Shown: positions 26,063 through 36,029 of the stretch, piece by piece
Layout: every line of letters begins with the position of its first letter
Position numbering within the stretch: position 1 is the first letter of the stretch
Notes under the pieces: generated by a model
Told to the model about the DNA's origin: nothing
The model's database searches: none
What the model saw: the letters and a program-made list of their open reading frames with translations, nothing else
Assembly (NCBI RefSeq): GCF_013414195.1
Contig: NZ_JAATTV010000004.1
Location: 62,001-126,000 of the forward strand
Origin: Psychrobacter sp. BI730
GTDB lineage: Bacteria > Pseudomonadota > Gammaproteobacteria > Pseudomonadales > Moraxellaceae
Direction of reading: 5' to 3'
DNA length: 64,000 bases
Program-made: the position numbers and the translations under genes

Positions 26063-27937
26063 TTACCCTTGCTCTACCACAGCCAAATCCTTGACCATCA
26101 GCTGTAAGCTTTGTTTGCCATTCCATTCATTGATGTCTAGCTGAAATAACAAATGGACTTGCTTAGCACGGTAATCCCACGCCTCATTATCGAAGTTAAA
26201 GCAAATTGCCTCTATCGGATATTGAACGTCTGGATAACGCAGCGATAACTTAAGATGTTTGTCTTTTAAAATCTTAAAGCTCAATACCTCAAACACACCG
26301 TCAAATATCGGTGGCGCAAACCCATGACCCCAGATACTGGCATCGGCTAAATGCTCAGCAAACCATAAGCTAAAGTCACTCGCTTGCAAAGGTCCATCGG
26401 TGAATTTTTGCTCTGCAAATACCTCATCATCCATCTGAGCCATCACTTCATTAAAAGCGGTGACAAATGCCTCAAAGTTACGGCGCTTGAGGGTCAGGCC
26501 TGCTGCCATCGCATGCCCGCCGAAATGACTGATTAAGTCTGGATAACGCTCAGCAACTTGTTCAATCGCATCACGGATATGTACGCCAGCGATAGAACGT
26601 GCAGAGCCTTTAATGGCACTATCTTCATCGGTTTGTTCAGTATCTGCTGGTGCAAATACGATACTGGGTAAATAATGGCTTTCTTTTAAGCGACCAGCGA
26701 CAATGCCAATGACTCCTTGATGCCAGTCATCTTGATACAGGATAATACTACGCGCGCCTGCATTGCTGGCTTTAGCAGTAGAGACAGCTTGAGTAGCCAT
26801 ATTCTGAGTAACAAGCGCTTGAGTAATTGTGTCATCGTTACTAGTATTATCATTATCCTTGATATCGCCACTCACACTCTCGTCGCTATCATCTTTATTA
26901 GCCAATGCTTGTACGATACTATCAGCTTGCGCACGCATCTCGCCCTCTACATGACGACGCGTACGGTTCAGCTGTTCAAGCTCTTGTGCCAAACGTTGTG
27001 CGGTGCTCCAGTCTTCAGTTAATAAGCACTCGATACCGATGCGCATATTGTCCATGCGCCCAGCTGCATTGATACGTGGGCCTAATACAAAACCGAAATC
27101 CTGCGCATGAAGCTGCTTGGGATTACGGCCCGCTTGCTCAAGCAATGCTAATATTCCCATACAGCAGCGGCCTTGACGAATAGCCGATAATCCATGATAT
27201 ACCAAGATACGGTTGTTTTTATCGAGTACCCCAACGTCTGCAATCGTCCCAAGTGCGACCAAATCCAAATATTGGCTAACCTGTACCGTAGACTTGCCAG
27301 CTTCGCGGCGCAGCTTTGCTAAGCGTCCGAGCACATAAAACGCGACTCCAACTCCGACCAGTGCTTTACTGGCAAAGTCACAACCTAGCTGATTGGGATT
27401 GACTACCGCTTCCGCAGGTGGCGTCTCTTTGGTCGTGAGATGATGGTCAGTGATAATCACCGTGATACCATCAGCTTGGGCTCGCGCTACCCCTTCATGA
27501 CTTGAGATGCCATTATCAACCGTCACTATCATATCTGGCTGAAAAGTCTCAATGCCTAACTCGACAATCTCTGGCGTCAGGCCATAACCGTACTTAAAAC
27601 GATCTGGTACTAGGAAATCAACGACCGCACCCATCTTTGTGAGCGCACGCATCATTAAGGCTGTACTGGTGGCACCGTCACAGTCAAAGTCACCAACGAT
27701 CAAGATGCGCTGACGCTCATCAATGGCCACATCTAATAAGCGCACGGCTTCAGTGACACCGTGCAGGGCCTCAGCAGGCAATAGACCTGACAGGCTAGTC
27801 TCCAGCTCATCAGGCGCAGTGATACCTCGCCCTGCATACAGACGGGCAAGCGTGAATGATTGAGCGGCAAATGGTTGCAGCGCGGCGGGCAACTCGTCGA
27901 TGCGAGTGCTGGTATAACGGGGGGTTAAATTTAGCAT
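26063..27937 (-). CDS. recJ: Single-strand-specific exonuclease RecJ
   Basis: 624 residues (E. coli 577). RecJ degrades single-stranded DNA 5' to 3' in recombination and mismatch repair. Manganese-site motifs are seen: IVGDFDCDGATSTALM near residue 80, MIVTVDNGISSHEG, the DHH signature VIITDHHLT near 160, and GPRINAAGRM. The DHHA1 part holds HQGVIGIVAGRL and SHFGGHAMAAGL. The extra length is an acidic, low-complexity insert at about residues 342-390 (many Asp, Ser, Thr) between the two domains, probably disordered. Transcribed toward the TRIC genes; no strong ribosome site. Confidence 0.95.
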   Translation of the reverse strand: MLNLTPRYTSTRIDELPAALQPFAAQSFTLARLYAGRGITAPDELETSLSGLLPAEALHGVTEAVRLLDVAIDERQRILIVGDFDCDGATSTALMMRALTKMGAVVDFLVPDRFKYGYGLTPEIVELGIETFQPDMIVTVDNGISSHEGVARAQADGITVIITDHHLTTKETPPAEAVVNPNQLGCDFASKALVGVGVAFYVLGRLAKLRREAGKSTVQVSQYLDLVALGTIADVGVLDKNNRILVYHGLSAIRQGRCCMGILALLEQAGRNPKQLHAQDFGFVLGPRINAAGRMDNMRIGIECLLTEDWSTAQRLAQELEQLNRTRRHVEGEMRAQADSIVQALANKDDSDESVSGDIKDNDNTSNDDTITQALVTQNMATQAVSTAKASNAGARSIILYQDDWHQGVIGIVAGRLKESHYLPSIVFAPADTEQTDEDSAIKGSARSIAGVHIRDAIEQVAERYPDLISHFGGHAMAAGLTLKRRNFEAFVTAFNEVMAQMDDEVFAEQKFTDGPLQASDFSLWFAEHLADASIWGHGFAPPIFDGVFEVLSFKILKDKHLKLSLRYPDVQYPIEAICFNFDNEAWDYRAKQVHLLFQLDINEWNGKQSLQLMVKDLAVVEQG

Positions 27938-28254
27938 GAGCGTATTCTACTGGCTTTAGCAGAGGCTCACAATGACAATTTATACTACCTCTGTGTATCA
28001 TTAGGCATTGTGCAACCTGATGAATAATGCCTGTAAATTAGCAATAATTGATACTGCCATTTTTATAGCTCATGTAAACTGCCTTCGTTTAATCACTTAC
28101 AAAAAAGGTGCATAGTATGAGTAATTTCATTCATTTTGCTACAAAGCAATGATTGTAAGCCACGCATAAATCCATAAAATAGTAAGCAACTGAAGAATTT
28201 GTTGTTTATTGAACTTTTTATCATTTATATTTTAATTATTTATAAGGACACTTT
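27938..28254. other. Intergenic region between recJ and the DUF697-like gene
   Basis: About 317 AT-rich bases holding the divergent promoters. No named element is supported. A 12-codon frame near 28118 has AAAGG upstream but nothing else in its favour. Confidence 0.4.
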
Positions 28255-28770
28255 ATGAAAACCACGCCACTTGCTGAAAAACTTCCAAATACGATCGACC
28301 CTAACCTAGACCTTGAGAAGGTTAAAAAAGAATGTCAGGGAATGGTAAAAAGACGCGCTAGAGTTTCTGCTGGTGTAGCGGTTGTGCCAGTACCATTTTT
28401 TGATGTGGCAGTTGACGCGGGGATGTTGACGCAGTTGATTCCAGAGATTAGTGAGCGTTTTGGTCTCATTGAAGACCGTCAATCAGCCATTAACTTGGAA
28501 TCTCGCGAAGTGCATTGGAGCGCAGTAAAAGATCGTACTGTAGATTTCGCTGGACTCATGGCAACACGCGGTATCGTTAAGAAAACCATTCAAGGTTTCG
28601 GTGGTCGTATCGCTGCCAAACAAGTGACTAAGTTTATCCCACTTGGCGGTCAATTAGTTGCTGCGACTATGGGCTATACGATTTTTAAGAAAATCGCTAA
28701 TGACCATATCAACGAATGCTATAAATTGGCGAAAGATATTCAGCAAAAAGAACACGGCAAAAACGTATAA
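28255..28770 (+). CDS. DUF697/YcjF-like hypothetical protein
   Basis: 171 residues. The core VKRRARVSAGVAVVPVPFFDVAVDAGMLTQLIPEISERFGL resembles the hydrophobic pair of helices in DUF697-type proteins, which often accompany GTPases. A second hydrophobic segment, FIPLGGQLVAATMGYTIFKKIA, lies near the C-terminus. So it is probably membrane-associated, with charged ends. No GTPase is adjacent here. AAGGA precedes the ATG and a terminator follows, so it forms its own unit. Function unknown. Confidence 0.72.
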   Translation: MKTTPLAEKLPNTIDPNLDLEKVKKECQGMVKRRARVSAGVAVVPVPFFDVAVDAGMLTQLIPEISERFGLIEDRQSAINLESREVHWSAVKDRTVDFAGLMATRGIVKKTIQGFGGRIAAKQVTKFIPLGGQLVAATMGYTIFKKIANDHINECYKLAKDIQQKEHGKNV

Positions 28771-28798
28771 ATAAGCCGAATAGCTTAGTCTATATCAA

Positions 28799-28830
28799 GC
28801 CAGTTAAGTGATTACTTAGCTGGCTTTTTT
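28799..28830 (+). terminator. Rho-independent terminator
   Basis: GCCAGTTAAGT and ACTTAGCTGGC form a stem with a 4-base loop, followed by a T tract. Confidence 0.88.
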
Positions 28831-28954
28831 GTGGTTAATACATATAGGTTATAGAGTTCTAAAATAAAATGCGCCTGTGGTTAATGATGTCATTGCTAGG
28901 TTTTACTGATAAAATACAGCTTTATTTATGACAGACACCTTAAAGGGCTAACTT

Positions 28955-29344
28955 ATGAAAAAAATCTTGGCTTCAACGATGATGCTAGCGACTTTTGCCT
29001 TGGCGGGATGTACCTCAACAGGTACTACAAACAACGGTACAGGTACAGCAATCGGTACCGCAAACGAGATCGGCATGAATGTTTTTAGAGCTGCGATCGA
29101 CAACCAATGCCGTAGCCAAATTGAAAAACAAAACGCATGGCGTGTTGCAAGCGTCGCCATGACAGAAGCACAGCAAGAATCTGTTAAAACCAATGTTTGT
29201 GGCTGTGTCAGTGAGCAAGCACCGCAGCAAGTAACGATTGTTGAGCTGGGCAATGCCGCGATTGACTCTCAGTACCGTACTCAGTTAGTCGCACAAGTCG
29301 TCGCCAAATCTCTACAGAGCTGCTATACAAGCTTTGTTCAATAG
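28955..29344 (+). CDS. Small lipoprotein of unknown function
   Basis: 129 residues. A classic lipoprotein signal (MKKILASTMMLATFALAGC) puts the lipid-bearing Cys at residue 19. After it comes a Thr/Gly/Asn-rich linker, then a domain with four further cysteines: CRSQIEKQ, NVCGCVSEQAPQ and LQSCYTS. Those could form disulfides in the periplasm. I do not recognise the domain. AAGGG precedes the ATG, and a terminator closes the unit. Likely anchored in the outer membrane, as there is no Asp after the Cys. Confidence 0.8.
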   Translation: MKKILASTMMLATFALAGCTSTGTTNNGTGTAIGTANEIGMNVFRAAIDNQCRSQIEKQNAWRVASVAMTEAQQESVKTNVCGCVSEQAPQQVTIVELGNAAIDSQYRTQLVAQVVAKSLQSCYTSFVQ

Positions 29345-29378
29345 AACAATTAAGTTATTTATTAGAATAAAAAATAAT

Positions 29379-29414
29379 AAAAAGGGTGCGTTATACATAA
29401 TGCACCCTTTTTAT
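29379..29414. terminator. Bidirectional rho-independent terminator
   Basis: AAAAAGGGTGC and GCACCCTTTTT pair, with A and T tracts on the two sides, between the lipoprotein gene and a convergent hypothetical gene. Confidence 0.85.
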
Positions 29415-29442
29415 TGCTAATAGATTGGTTAAATTAATTAGC

Positions 29443-29820
29443 CTAAAATTTATTTGTGTCAGATGCTTGAGACGTTATAGAAGCCGTAAAAGGTAATGAT
29501 TGGCTGCGACGGAAATACTTCGAGGTGCTATCTATAATTTTATCTACTTCCTTAATTAAATCATTGATTACATCATCATAAATACCATGATATAGCTCTT
29601 TTTCAAATGCTGTAAATGGGTGCTTGCGCGACGCTGAACCCACCTCAGTGACACCGTCTTTACTATAAAAAATATCTACGCGACCATCACTATTCAACAC
29701 ACAATTTAATAGTCCACCTTCAATTTCCATCTCTACGCGTTCTGGCATAAAAATATAGTCATCTACATTGATAAGCTTTTTCTCTACTTCTCGTTTAAAA
29801 AATGATTTGATATCGAACAT
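29443..29820 (-). CDS. Hypothetical protein, 125 residues
   Basis: Not recognised. No signal peptide or membrane helix is evident; the protein is charged, with an N-terminal FFKREVEKKL helix, a beta-rich middle (MEIEGGLLNCVLNSDGRVDIFYSKDGVTEVG) and a helical C-terminal half (YDDVINDLIKEVDKIIDSTSKYF), then a Ser/Thr-rich tail. AGGGA stands 7 bases ahead of the ATG and codon use looks like the neighbours, so it is probably a real cytoplasmic protein. It shares the terminator with the lipoprotein gene. Confidence 0.6.
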   Translation of the reverse strand: MFDIKSFFKREVEKKLINVDDYIFMPERVEMEIEGGLLNCVLNSDGRVDIFYSKDGVTEVGSASRKHPFTAFEKELYHGIYDDVINDLIKEVDKIIDSTSKYFRRSQSLPFTASITSQASDTNKF

Positions 29821-30120
29821 AGGTACATCCCTAACTTTATAATTATAAGATACGTGAGCATGCCGAGCACTGTGACTGTTACCCCGTATTAATCTACGTG
29901 ATTAACGGGTCATGCTTTACTCAGTTATCCTATAAGATAGCGTTAGATTATTTAAGGTGCGATATGTAAAACTGCGTTTGATGTTGGTAAAAATGTGCGA
30001 TTCATCATGGCTTCAATATAGGCCTAGCAAAACAGGCTCAGAAAAACAGACCCAACAAAAAAGGAAGCTGCCAATAAGCAACTTCCCTTCTATATTATAG
30101 AACTGCATGAACTAACTTAA
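29821..30120. other. Intergenic region behind the HisC-like gene
   Basis: 300 bases. Besides the terminator at its right end, it contains an imperfect hairpin near 29883-29909 (CCCGT arm pairing with ACGGG) without a T tract. No gene seen. Confidence 0.45.
30057..30087 (-). terminator. Rho-independent terminator of the HisC-like gene
   Basis: On the minus strand GGAAG and CTTCC pair with extra inner pairs, followed by a run of six T. Confidence 0.75.
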
Positions 30121-31173
30121 TTAAACCCAACCCTTTTCACGAAATGATTTAAGCACTTGTACAAATACTGCCATCTCATCAGGTCTGCCAAGTGTTAAGC
30201 GATTAAAGCCAGTGATTGGCGCAAACTCACGCCCGACCGCAATACCATGTTCGCGCATTCTATCGATATAGGTTTGCACATCGCCTTTTATTTCATGGAA
30301 TATAAAGCTTGCCTGCGATGGCAAGTAGCGTAAGCCAAGCTCATCTAATATTTGCTCAACCAGCTGACGCGATTGATTGGCCGTACGTAAGCTCAATGCT
30401 AGAAAATCTTCATCATCAAGAGTCGCTAATGCAGCCACGGCACCTGCCAAGTTGGTATTATCAATCGAGATGAAAGCCTCTAGTTTGCCTATCATTTGCG
30501 GGCTAGCAACTGCATAGCCGACACGCATGCCAGCGAGTGCACATAGTTTTGAAAAAGTACGCACCACAACGATATTTTCTGAGTACTCCTCTCGTATCCA
30601 TGCGACACCACTCTCAAAACTTGGATCAGTCACATACTCCGAATAAGCTTCATCTAATAAAAAGTAATGGTTACTTGGTGCATTTCCTACCCATTCTTTG
30701 AGCTTTACTGTGTCAGTAATAGTCGACGTTGGGTTGTTTGGATTGCACAGATAAAACAAGCTAATACCGTCAAAGTCATCAGCCACTTTTTGCATACTTT
30801 GCAAGTCAAAGGCGTAATTTTCAGTCATCAGCGGTACTTTTACCACAGGTACATCGATAGATGTTGCATATAACTCAGCATAGGCAAAGGTTGGATGCGG
30901 CACAATAACTTGGAATTTTTTGCCTGCTACCAATGCTTGATTTTGTAGCATTTGGACGACAGTACGAATATTTTCACTAGAGCCACTGCCCAGTGAAATT
31001 TGACTCTCTGTCACACCGTTTATCTCAGCGACTTTGGTAATCAGAGCCGCACGTTGGTCATCGGGATAACGAAAGCCGATGTCTAGAGAGTCGATAACCG
31101 CTTGTTTGGCAGCATCTGACATGCCGAGTGAGTTTTCGTTAGAGTTTAATTCTATTAAGTTATTGGTAAGCAC
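30121..31173 (-). CDS. HisC-like PLP aminotransferase
   Basis: 350 residues of fold-type I, class II aminotransferase. LNSNENSLG near the N-terminus is the histidinol-phosphate aminotransferase signature, followed by LGSGSSENIRTV (cofactor phosphate site), YLCNPNNPTS, LDEAYSEYV and the PLP-lysine segment TFSKLCALAGMRVGYA. HisC converts imidazole-acetol phosphate to histidinol phosphate, but family members also act on aromatic amino acids. There is no his operon here, so it may be a second HisC or an aromatic/other aminotransferase. The start is GTG with a weak ribosome site. It is a single-gene unit with its own terminator. Confidence 0.83.
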   Translation of the reverse strand: MLTNNLIELNSNENSLGMSDAAKQAVIDSLDIGFRYPDDQRAALITKVAEINGVTESQISLGSGSSENIRTVVQMLQNQALVAGKKFQVIVPHPTFAYAELYATSIDVPVVKVPLMTENYAFDLQSMQKVADDFDGISLFYLCNPNNPTSTITDTVKLKEWVGNAPSNHYFLLDEAYSEYVTDPSFESGVAWIREEYSENIVVVRTFSKLCALAGMRVGYAVASPQMIGKLEAFISIDNTNLAGAVAALATLDDEDFLALSLRTANQSRQLVEQILDELGLRYLPSQASFIFHEIKGDVQTYIDRMREHGIAVGREFAPITGFNRLTLGRPDEMAVFVQVLKSFREKGWV

Positions 31174-31484
31174 AGTGAATAATACGCCTAGATTATGTCC
31201 ATTCCAAAAATTTAGTCTGTGTTGATAATGTGAGCTATAAAAACAGTAAGCCTAGCCTACCAAGAACATTACACGTACTCGGCTTATTAGCTTGTGCCTT
31301 AAATTTTTGAAATATTATATGGATGGTGAGGTTTATGCGGATATGGTAAGTGGCAATGCGGTGTATTACAAGTATTCTACACATTCCGATATTGAATAAA
31401 CCATAAAAAAGTGGGGTACTCAAAAAGCACCCCACCTTCGATATTACTTAGCCTCTTTTTAGCTTCAATATTCGACCTACGCTA
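31174..31484. other. Intergenic region between uvrB and the HisC-like gene
   Basis: 311 bases with the uvrB terminator near the right end and presumably the promoter of the HisC-like gene. No small gene is supported. Confidence 0.45.
31405..31436 (-). terminator. Rho-independent terminator of uvrB
   Basis: GTGGGGT and ACCCCAC pair with a short loop; on the minus strand a T run follows. It lies about 50 bases past the uvrB stop. Confidence 0.85.
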
Positions 31485-33596
31485 TCAGATTAAATGTGCT
31501 TTTAACTCCAGCACTTTATCACGCGTTTTTGCTGCTTCTTCAAACTTCAAATCACGCGACATTTGCTGCATTTGCTTCTCTAGACGTTTGATTTCTTTGG
31601 CAAGTAAGTCAGGACTACGTAAGATATTGATATCGACATCAGGTAGATTACTCTTAACTGGGATAGCTTGATTGTCATTGGCATCCAAGCTTTCGCCCGT
31701 ATCAATCTTGTCCGTGATACTACGGCGAGCACCTTTTGGCGTGATGTTATGCTCAAGGTTAAAGGCAATCTGCTTATCACGGCGGCGATCCGTCTCATCT
31801 ATTGCCTTTTGCATACTTGGCGTAATGCGATCGGCATAGAGAATGGCTTTACCATTTAAGTGACGCGCTGCACGACCAATGGTCTGAATAAGTGAACGCT
31901 CTGAACGCAAAAAGCCTTCTTTATCAGCATCAAATATCGCTACCAATGATACCTCTGGCATATCCAAGCCTTCACGTAATAAGTTGATACCGACCAGCAC
32001 ATCATGCACGCCAGTACGGAGCTCATGGATAATCTGCATACGCTCAACAGTATCGATGTCCGAATGTAGATAGGCGACTTTGACATCGTATTCTTTCAGA
32101 TAACTGGTCAGATCTTCCGACATACGCTTAGTCAATGTGGTAATCAGTACACGCTCGTCCTTTTCACGGCGTTTGGTAATCTCTGATAGCACATCATCGA
32201 CTTGCGTCAAGACTGGACGTATCTCAATCTCAGGATCAATCAGACCCGTCGGACGGACGACCTGCTCTACGACTTGCTCGCTATGCTCAAGCTCATACAA
32301 TGCTGGCGTGGCACTCACATAAATAGTTTTGGGCTTAATACGTTCCCACTCTTCAAACTTCATCGGGCGGTTATTCATCGCACTGGGTAGTCTAAAACCA
32401 TAATTGACCAAGTTTTCTTTACGCGATCTATCGCCTTTATACATCGCGCCAATCTGTGAAACCGTCACATGTGATTCATCAAGGAACAACAAGGCATCTT
32501 CTGGAATATAATCAAACAACGTCGGCGGCGCTTCTCCTGATGGACGACCAGAGAGATGCTGTGAGTAGTTTTCGATACCGTTACAGTAACCAAGCTGCTG
32601 AATCATCTCCAAGTCATATTGAGTACGCTCTTTGAGACGCTGTGCTTCAATAAGTTTGTTGTTGTCACGGAAGTACTCTAAACGCGGCTCTAACTCAGCA
32701 CGAATAGTATGGCTAGCAGCTTCTAGCTTATTACGCGGCGTCACATAGTGCGACTTTGGATAAATGGTAATACGTGGCACACTGCGCACCGTCTTACCCG
32801 TTAAAGGATCAAACCACGTAATCTTTTCAACTTCGTTATCGAATAAATGCACACGTACGGCTAGCTGCTCAGACTCAGCAGGATAGATATCTAATAGCTC
32901 TCCACGCAAGCGATACGTACCACGGCCAAAATCTAGCTCGTTACGTGTGTACTGCATCTCAACCAAACGCTTGATAGTCGCTGTACGATCGATGTTATCG
33001 CCTACAACGACATGCAATAGCATTTTTAGATAGCTCTCTGGATCACCCAGACCATAAATGCATGATACCGAAGCGACGATAATCGCATCACGGCGTTCTA
33101 GCAAAGCACGCGTGGCTGACAGGCGCATCTGATCAATATGATCATTGATGGCGCTGTCTTTTTCGATAAAGGTATCACTAGCAGCGACATACGCTTCTGG
33201 CTGATAATAATCATAATAGCTGACAAAATATTCGACCGCATTATTAGGAAAGAACGATTTGAACTCACCATATAGCTGAGCCGCTAACGTTTTGTTGTGC
33301 GCCATGATAATGGTCGGACGCTGAGTTTCAGCGATGACCTTCGCCATGGTATAGGTCTTACCAGAGCCAGTCACACCTAGTAGCAACTGCTCGTCCATGT
33401 CCGAATTGATACCGTTAACTAGCTTTTTGATGGCTTGCGGCTGGTCGCCTGCTGGCTCAAAGTCAGTCACCATCTCAAAGGCACGACTTGATATTTGCGT
33501 CCCTGACGCATTAACACCACTAATTTCAGCTTCGCCTTGGAGCTGAGTGGCCAATTGATTTAACTGACGCGATGAGCGCGGTTCAGGCATTCGCAT
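31485..33596 (-). CDS. uvrB: Excinuclease ABC subunit B
   Basis: 703 residues (E. coli 673). UvrB verifies DNA damage in nucleotide excision repair with UvrA and UvrC. Walker A is [16 protein letters not shown], the beta-hairpin segment is [11 protein letters not shown], helicase motifs include [32 protein letters not shown] and QTIGRAARH, and the C-terminal UVR motif is [24 protein letters not shown]. The slightly greater length comes from a 25-residue N-terminal extension and a polar insert near residues 625-650. AAGAA-like ribosome site. Promoter not identified; no SOS box clear enough to list. Confidence 0.97.
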   Translation of the reverse strand: MRMPEPRSSRQLNQLATQLQGEAEISGVNASGTQISSRAFEMVTDFEPAGDQPQAIKKLVNGINSDMDEQLLLGVTGSGKTYTMAKVIAETQRPTIIMAHNKTLAAQLYGEFKSFFPNNAVEYFVSYYDYYQPEAYVAASDTFIEKDSAINDHIDQMRLSATRALLERRDAIIVASVSCIYGLGDPESYLKMLLHVVVGDNIDRTATIKRLVEMQYTRNELDFGRGTYRLRGELLDIYPAESEQLAVRVHLFDNEVEKITWFDPLTGKTVRSVPRITIYPKSHYVTPRNKLEAASHTIRAELEPRLEYFRDNNKLIEAQRLKERTQYDLEMIQQLGYCNGIENYSQHLSGRPSGEAPPTLFDYIPEDALLFLDESHVTVSQIGAMYKGDRSRKENLVNYGFRLPSAMNNRPMKFEEWERIKPKTIYVSATPALYELEHSEQVVEQVVRPTGLIDPEIEIRPVLTQVDDVLSEITKRREKDERVLITTLTKRMSEDLTSYLKEYDVKVAYLHSDIDTVERMQIIHELRTGVHDVLVGINLLREGLDMPEVSLVAIFDADKEGFLRSERSLIQTIGRAARHLNGKAILYADRITPSMQKAIDETDRRRDKQIAFNLEHNITPKGARRSITDKIDTGESLDANDNQAIPVKSNLPDVDINILRSPDLLAKEIKRLEKQMQQMSRDLKFEEAAKTRDKVLELKAHLI

Positions 33597-34078
33597 AATG
33601 GCTTTCTTCTTCTTAAGGTTTATAACAATATGGGGTCTGAGCAGCAGTTTTTAAAGGAGAATAAGGAGTCTTATCCTATAGTCGAAACGCTCTCTCGCTG
33701 CCCAAAATATAAGTATATAAATGTACAATTTATCAAAAGTTAAAGCCTAATATTAGCGGATAAAACTTACATCGTTATAAAAAACGCACACAGTATTCGA
33801 TAAATTTACAAAGCTTTTCACGGTTAACAAACTCGTTACACGACCACTCAACAAAGCCTAACACTCAAGGGTTCCAACACTGAGTTAAGCTGCTATTATC
33901 GTTCTTGAATTAACAAGTTGATGACTTTTGAGTATTAGTGAGCAGTACTAGTGAATAAATAGCTTTATAGCAATTCGTATCATTAGCTTTAACTTGATTG
34001 TCATCGAATAGAAGACCAATAAAAATACATTGAACTTTCATTCAATATAATAATTTTAAATAAATGACGGAGTAAAAT
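33597..34078. other. Divergent intergenic region between uvrB and dps
   Basis: About 480 AT-rich bases holding two opposite promoters. No OxyR, LexA or IHF site can be claimed by eye, and no small gene is supported. Confidence 0.45.
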
Positions 34079-34561
34079 ATGAGAGAACGTTACGCAAGTG
34101 GTATTTCAGACGAAACTGCGAAAAAAATGATTGATTTGCTAAACGCTAACCTAGCAAACGTTATTGATTTAACCTTAGATGGCAAACAGTGCCATTGGAA
34201 TCTACAAGGCACTGGCTTTATCGGTGTGCATCAATTATTAGATGAGACATCAGATCGTATCCTCGAAGTATCAGATACTATCGCAGAGCGCATTGTGATT
34301 TTAGGGGGTCAACCAAACGGTTTGGCAAGTCGCGTAGTCAAAGAGTCTATCTTAGATGATTATCCAACTGACATCACTGAAGTAGATCAGCATGTGCGTG
34401 AGCTAACTAGCCGCTATAAAAAAGTCGCAGAGACATTGCGTGAAGCAATTGCCACAGCTGGCGATGCAGGTGATGAAGACACCGCTGACTTATTTACAGA
34501 AGCTAGCCGTATCGTTGATAAAGACGCATGGTTCATCGGTGCAAACGCACCAAAGAAATAA
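34079..34561 (+). CDS. dps: Dps-family DNA-protecting ferritin
   Basis: 160 residues. Dps forms a hollow dodecamer that oxidises and stores iron and shields DNA in starvation and oxidative stress. The ferroxidase ligands sit in CHWNLQGTGFIGVHQLLDE (His, His, Asp, Glu across two subunits) and the helix LEVSDTIAERIVILGG, then VDQHVRELTSRYKKVAETLREAI. The N-terminus MRERYASGISDE is charged but lacks the long Lys-rich DNA-binding tail of E. coli Dps. GGAG precedes the ATG. A 7-bp repeat and a terminator follow the gene. Confidence 0.93.
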   Translation: MRERYASGISDETAKKMIDLLNANLANVIDLTLDGKQCHWNLQGTGFIGVHQLLDETSDRILEVSDTIAERIVILGGQPNGLASRVVKESILDDYPTDITEVDQHVRELTSRYKKVAETLREAIATAGDAGDEDTADLFTEASRIVDKDAWFIGANAPKK

Positions 34562-34581
34562 TAGCATTCAATTTGACTAGT

Positions 34582-34609
34582 CACTAAGCACTAAGCACTA
34601 AGCACTAGA
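34582..34609. repeat. Short tandem repeat behind dps
   Basis: CACTAAG is repeated three times, ending in a fourth variant copy CACTAGA, between the dps stop and its terminator. Confidence 0.85.
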
Positions 34610-34614
34610 GTTAT

Positions 34615-34646
34615 AAAAAAAGCCGTCATAGTTGACGGCTTTTTCG
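34615..34646. terminator. Bidirectional rho-independent terminator
   Basis: AAAAAGCCGTCA and TGACGGCTTTTT pair around a short loop. It lies between dps and the convergent CDF gene. Confidence 0.9.
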
Positions 34647-34732
34647 TGTCTAGGTTTTTGAATTTAGCAAACGTACTTAAAAGCATTCGATATGACATAC
34701 ATATTACATATTCAATCCATCAAACCCCCAGA

Positions 34733-35821
34733 TTAAATATTCTCTAAACTTAGCAGCTCAGCGTTAGGTTCGGACAGCGTCAAGATAGCCTCTTGAAAGA
34801 CTGGGTTACCTCTAAATAAATTTTCAATCTCTTCAAACTTCTGAGCGATATGCTCTTCTTTTTGATTGCCTGCGATATCTACTGCCGCCACCATAAATAT
34901 CTTTTTTGGGCCGACCCACTCTAAGTGCAGGTAAGACACACTATCGATATCTGGATGATTCAGCAGCTCGCTCAAAACGTATTCGTGCATCCGGTCAGTG
35001 ACTCTATGCCCGACTAAGAAATCTCGGTTACGACTAATCAAGAATATCGCGACGACGCCCAATAGTAGACCGACAATGATAGACCCTAACGCATCCCAAT
35101 ATGGTTCGCCCGTATAAGCGTGCATACCCATAGCAGCAGCGGCAATCACCAAACCGATGACTGCTGCTAAATCTTCAAAGAATACGCCGCGCAACGTTGG
35201 GTTGGACGTATCTACGACATAGCCAAGTGCACTGATATCGAGCGCTTCACCATGCTTTTTACTTTGTCTGTATGCCTGAATCAATGAGATCCCTTCGAGC
35301 ACAAACGCTACTGCCAATACGATAAAGCCAATCGTATAGTTAGCCTCAGACTCAGTAGCGTTCCATTCCTTAATACCGGTATAGATAGAGACAATCGAAC
35401 CTGCCGTAAATACACCGAAAGCCGCAATCATCGACCAAACATAAGACTCTTTGCCGTAGCCTAACGGATGGCTTTTATCAGCAGGTTTGATAGATTTTTT
35501 TTCTGCGACGATGAGCAAAGTACCATTACCAGCATCTGCCCATGAGTGAGCTGCCTCTGCAATCATGGAGGCTGAGCCTGTCATAAAGGCGGCAACGGTT
35601 TTTGCGATTGCAATAACTAGATTGGCCCCGACTGCAATTAACACAGTGATCAGTGAGCCTGAATGCTCATCATTGGTTTCAGGGCTTTGATTAAGGGTAT
35701 GTTTTAATTCAGGGTCATTTGGAATTTTAGGATTGCCCGCCCCACGCGCGCGAGGTGTTTGCGCCTTAGGAGAGGCTGGTAAATGACGCTGGGGATTAGC
35801 AATAGATGGCTTTAGACTCAT
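34733..35821 (-). CDS. Cation diffusion facilitator transporter (SLC30A9-like)
   Basis: 362 residues. CDF proteins export Zn, Mn, Fe or Co against protons. After a disordered, Pro-rich N-terminus of about 50 residues come six membrane helices. SASMIAEAAHSWADAGNGTLL in helix two carries the metal-site His and Asp, followed by HPLGYGKESYVWSMIAAFGVF, a sequence typical of the SLC30A9-like subgroup. Later, YWDALGSIIVGLLLG has the helix-five Asp. The cytoplasmic C-terminal domain (YLHLEWVGPKKIFMVAAVDI) is the metal-chaperone-like fold. Metal unknown; a weak ribosome site. Confidence 0.88.
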   Translation of the reverse strand: MSLKPSIANPQRHLPASPKAQTPRARGAGNPKIPNDPELKHTLNQSPETNDEHSGSLITVLIAVGANLVIAIAKTVAAFMTGSASMIAEAAHSWADAGNGTLLIVAEKKSIKPADKSHPLGYGKESYVWSMIAAFGVFTAGSIVSIYTGIKEWNATESEANYTIGFIVLAVAFVLEGISLIQAYRQSKKHGEALDISALGYVVDTSNPTLRGVFFEDLAAVIGLVIAAAAMGMHAYTGEPYWDALGSIIVGLLLGVVAIFLISRNRDFLVGHRVTDRMHEYVLSELLNHPDIDSVSYLHLEWVGPKKIFMVAAVDIAGNQKEEHIAQKFEEIENLFRGNPVFQEAILTLSEPNAELLSLENI

Positions 35822-35964
35822 GCTAGACTCACTGAAATAAGGTATTGATAGTAGAATTTTTCGCCGTAGATGAATGGCTTGAAATATATATCAGCTTAAA
35901 ATAAGCGCTCTACAATATCAGTGTCTTTTTAGTGAGTCGTTGTATAAATTATTAATTCAATAAA

Positions 35965-36024
35965 CCTAGATAACTTTATACAATTTTAGATAGTTTTAAA
36001 TAACTTTAGATAGCTTTGAATAAC
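35965..36024. repeat. Three degenerate 20-bp tandem repeats
   Basis: Copies at 35965, 35985 and 36005. The last two match at 18 of 20 bases, with unit TTTAGATAGCTTTGAATAAC. The array ends six bases from the thioesterase stop codon. Confidence 0.8.
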
Positions 36025-36029
36025 TTGGG

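Noticed and set aside
28118-28153. 12-codon leader peptide upstream of the DUF697-like gene
   Set aside because: AAAGG stands ahead, but the peptide has no regulatory codons and no attenuator-like hairpin follows.
29883-29909. CCCGT...ACGGG hairpin as a terminator
   Set aside because: No T tract on either strand and an imperfect stem, so a terminator call is not supported.
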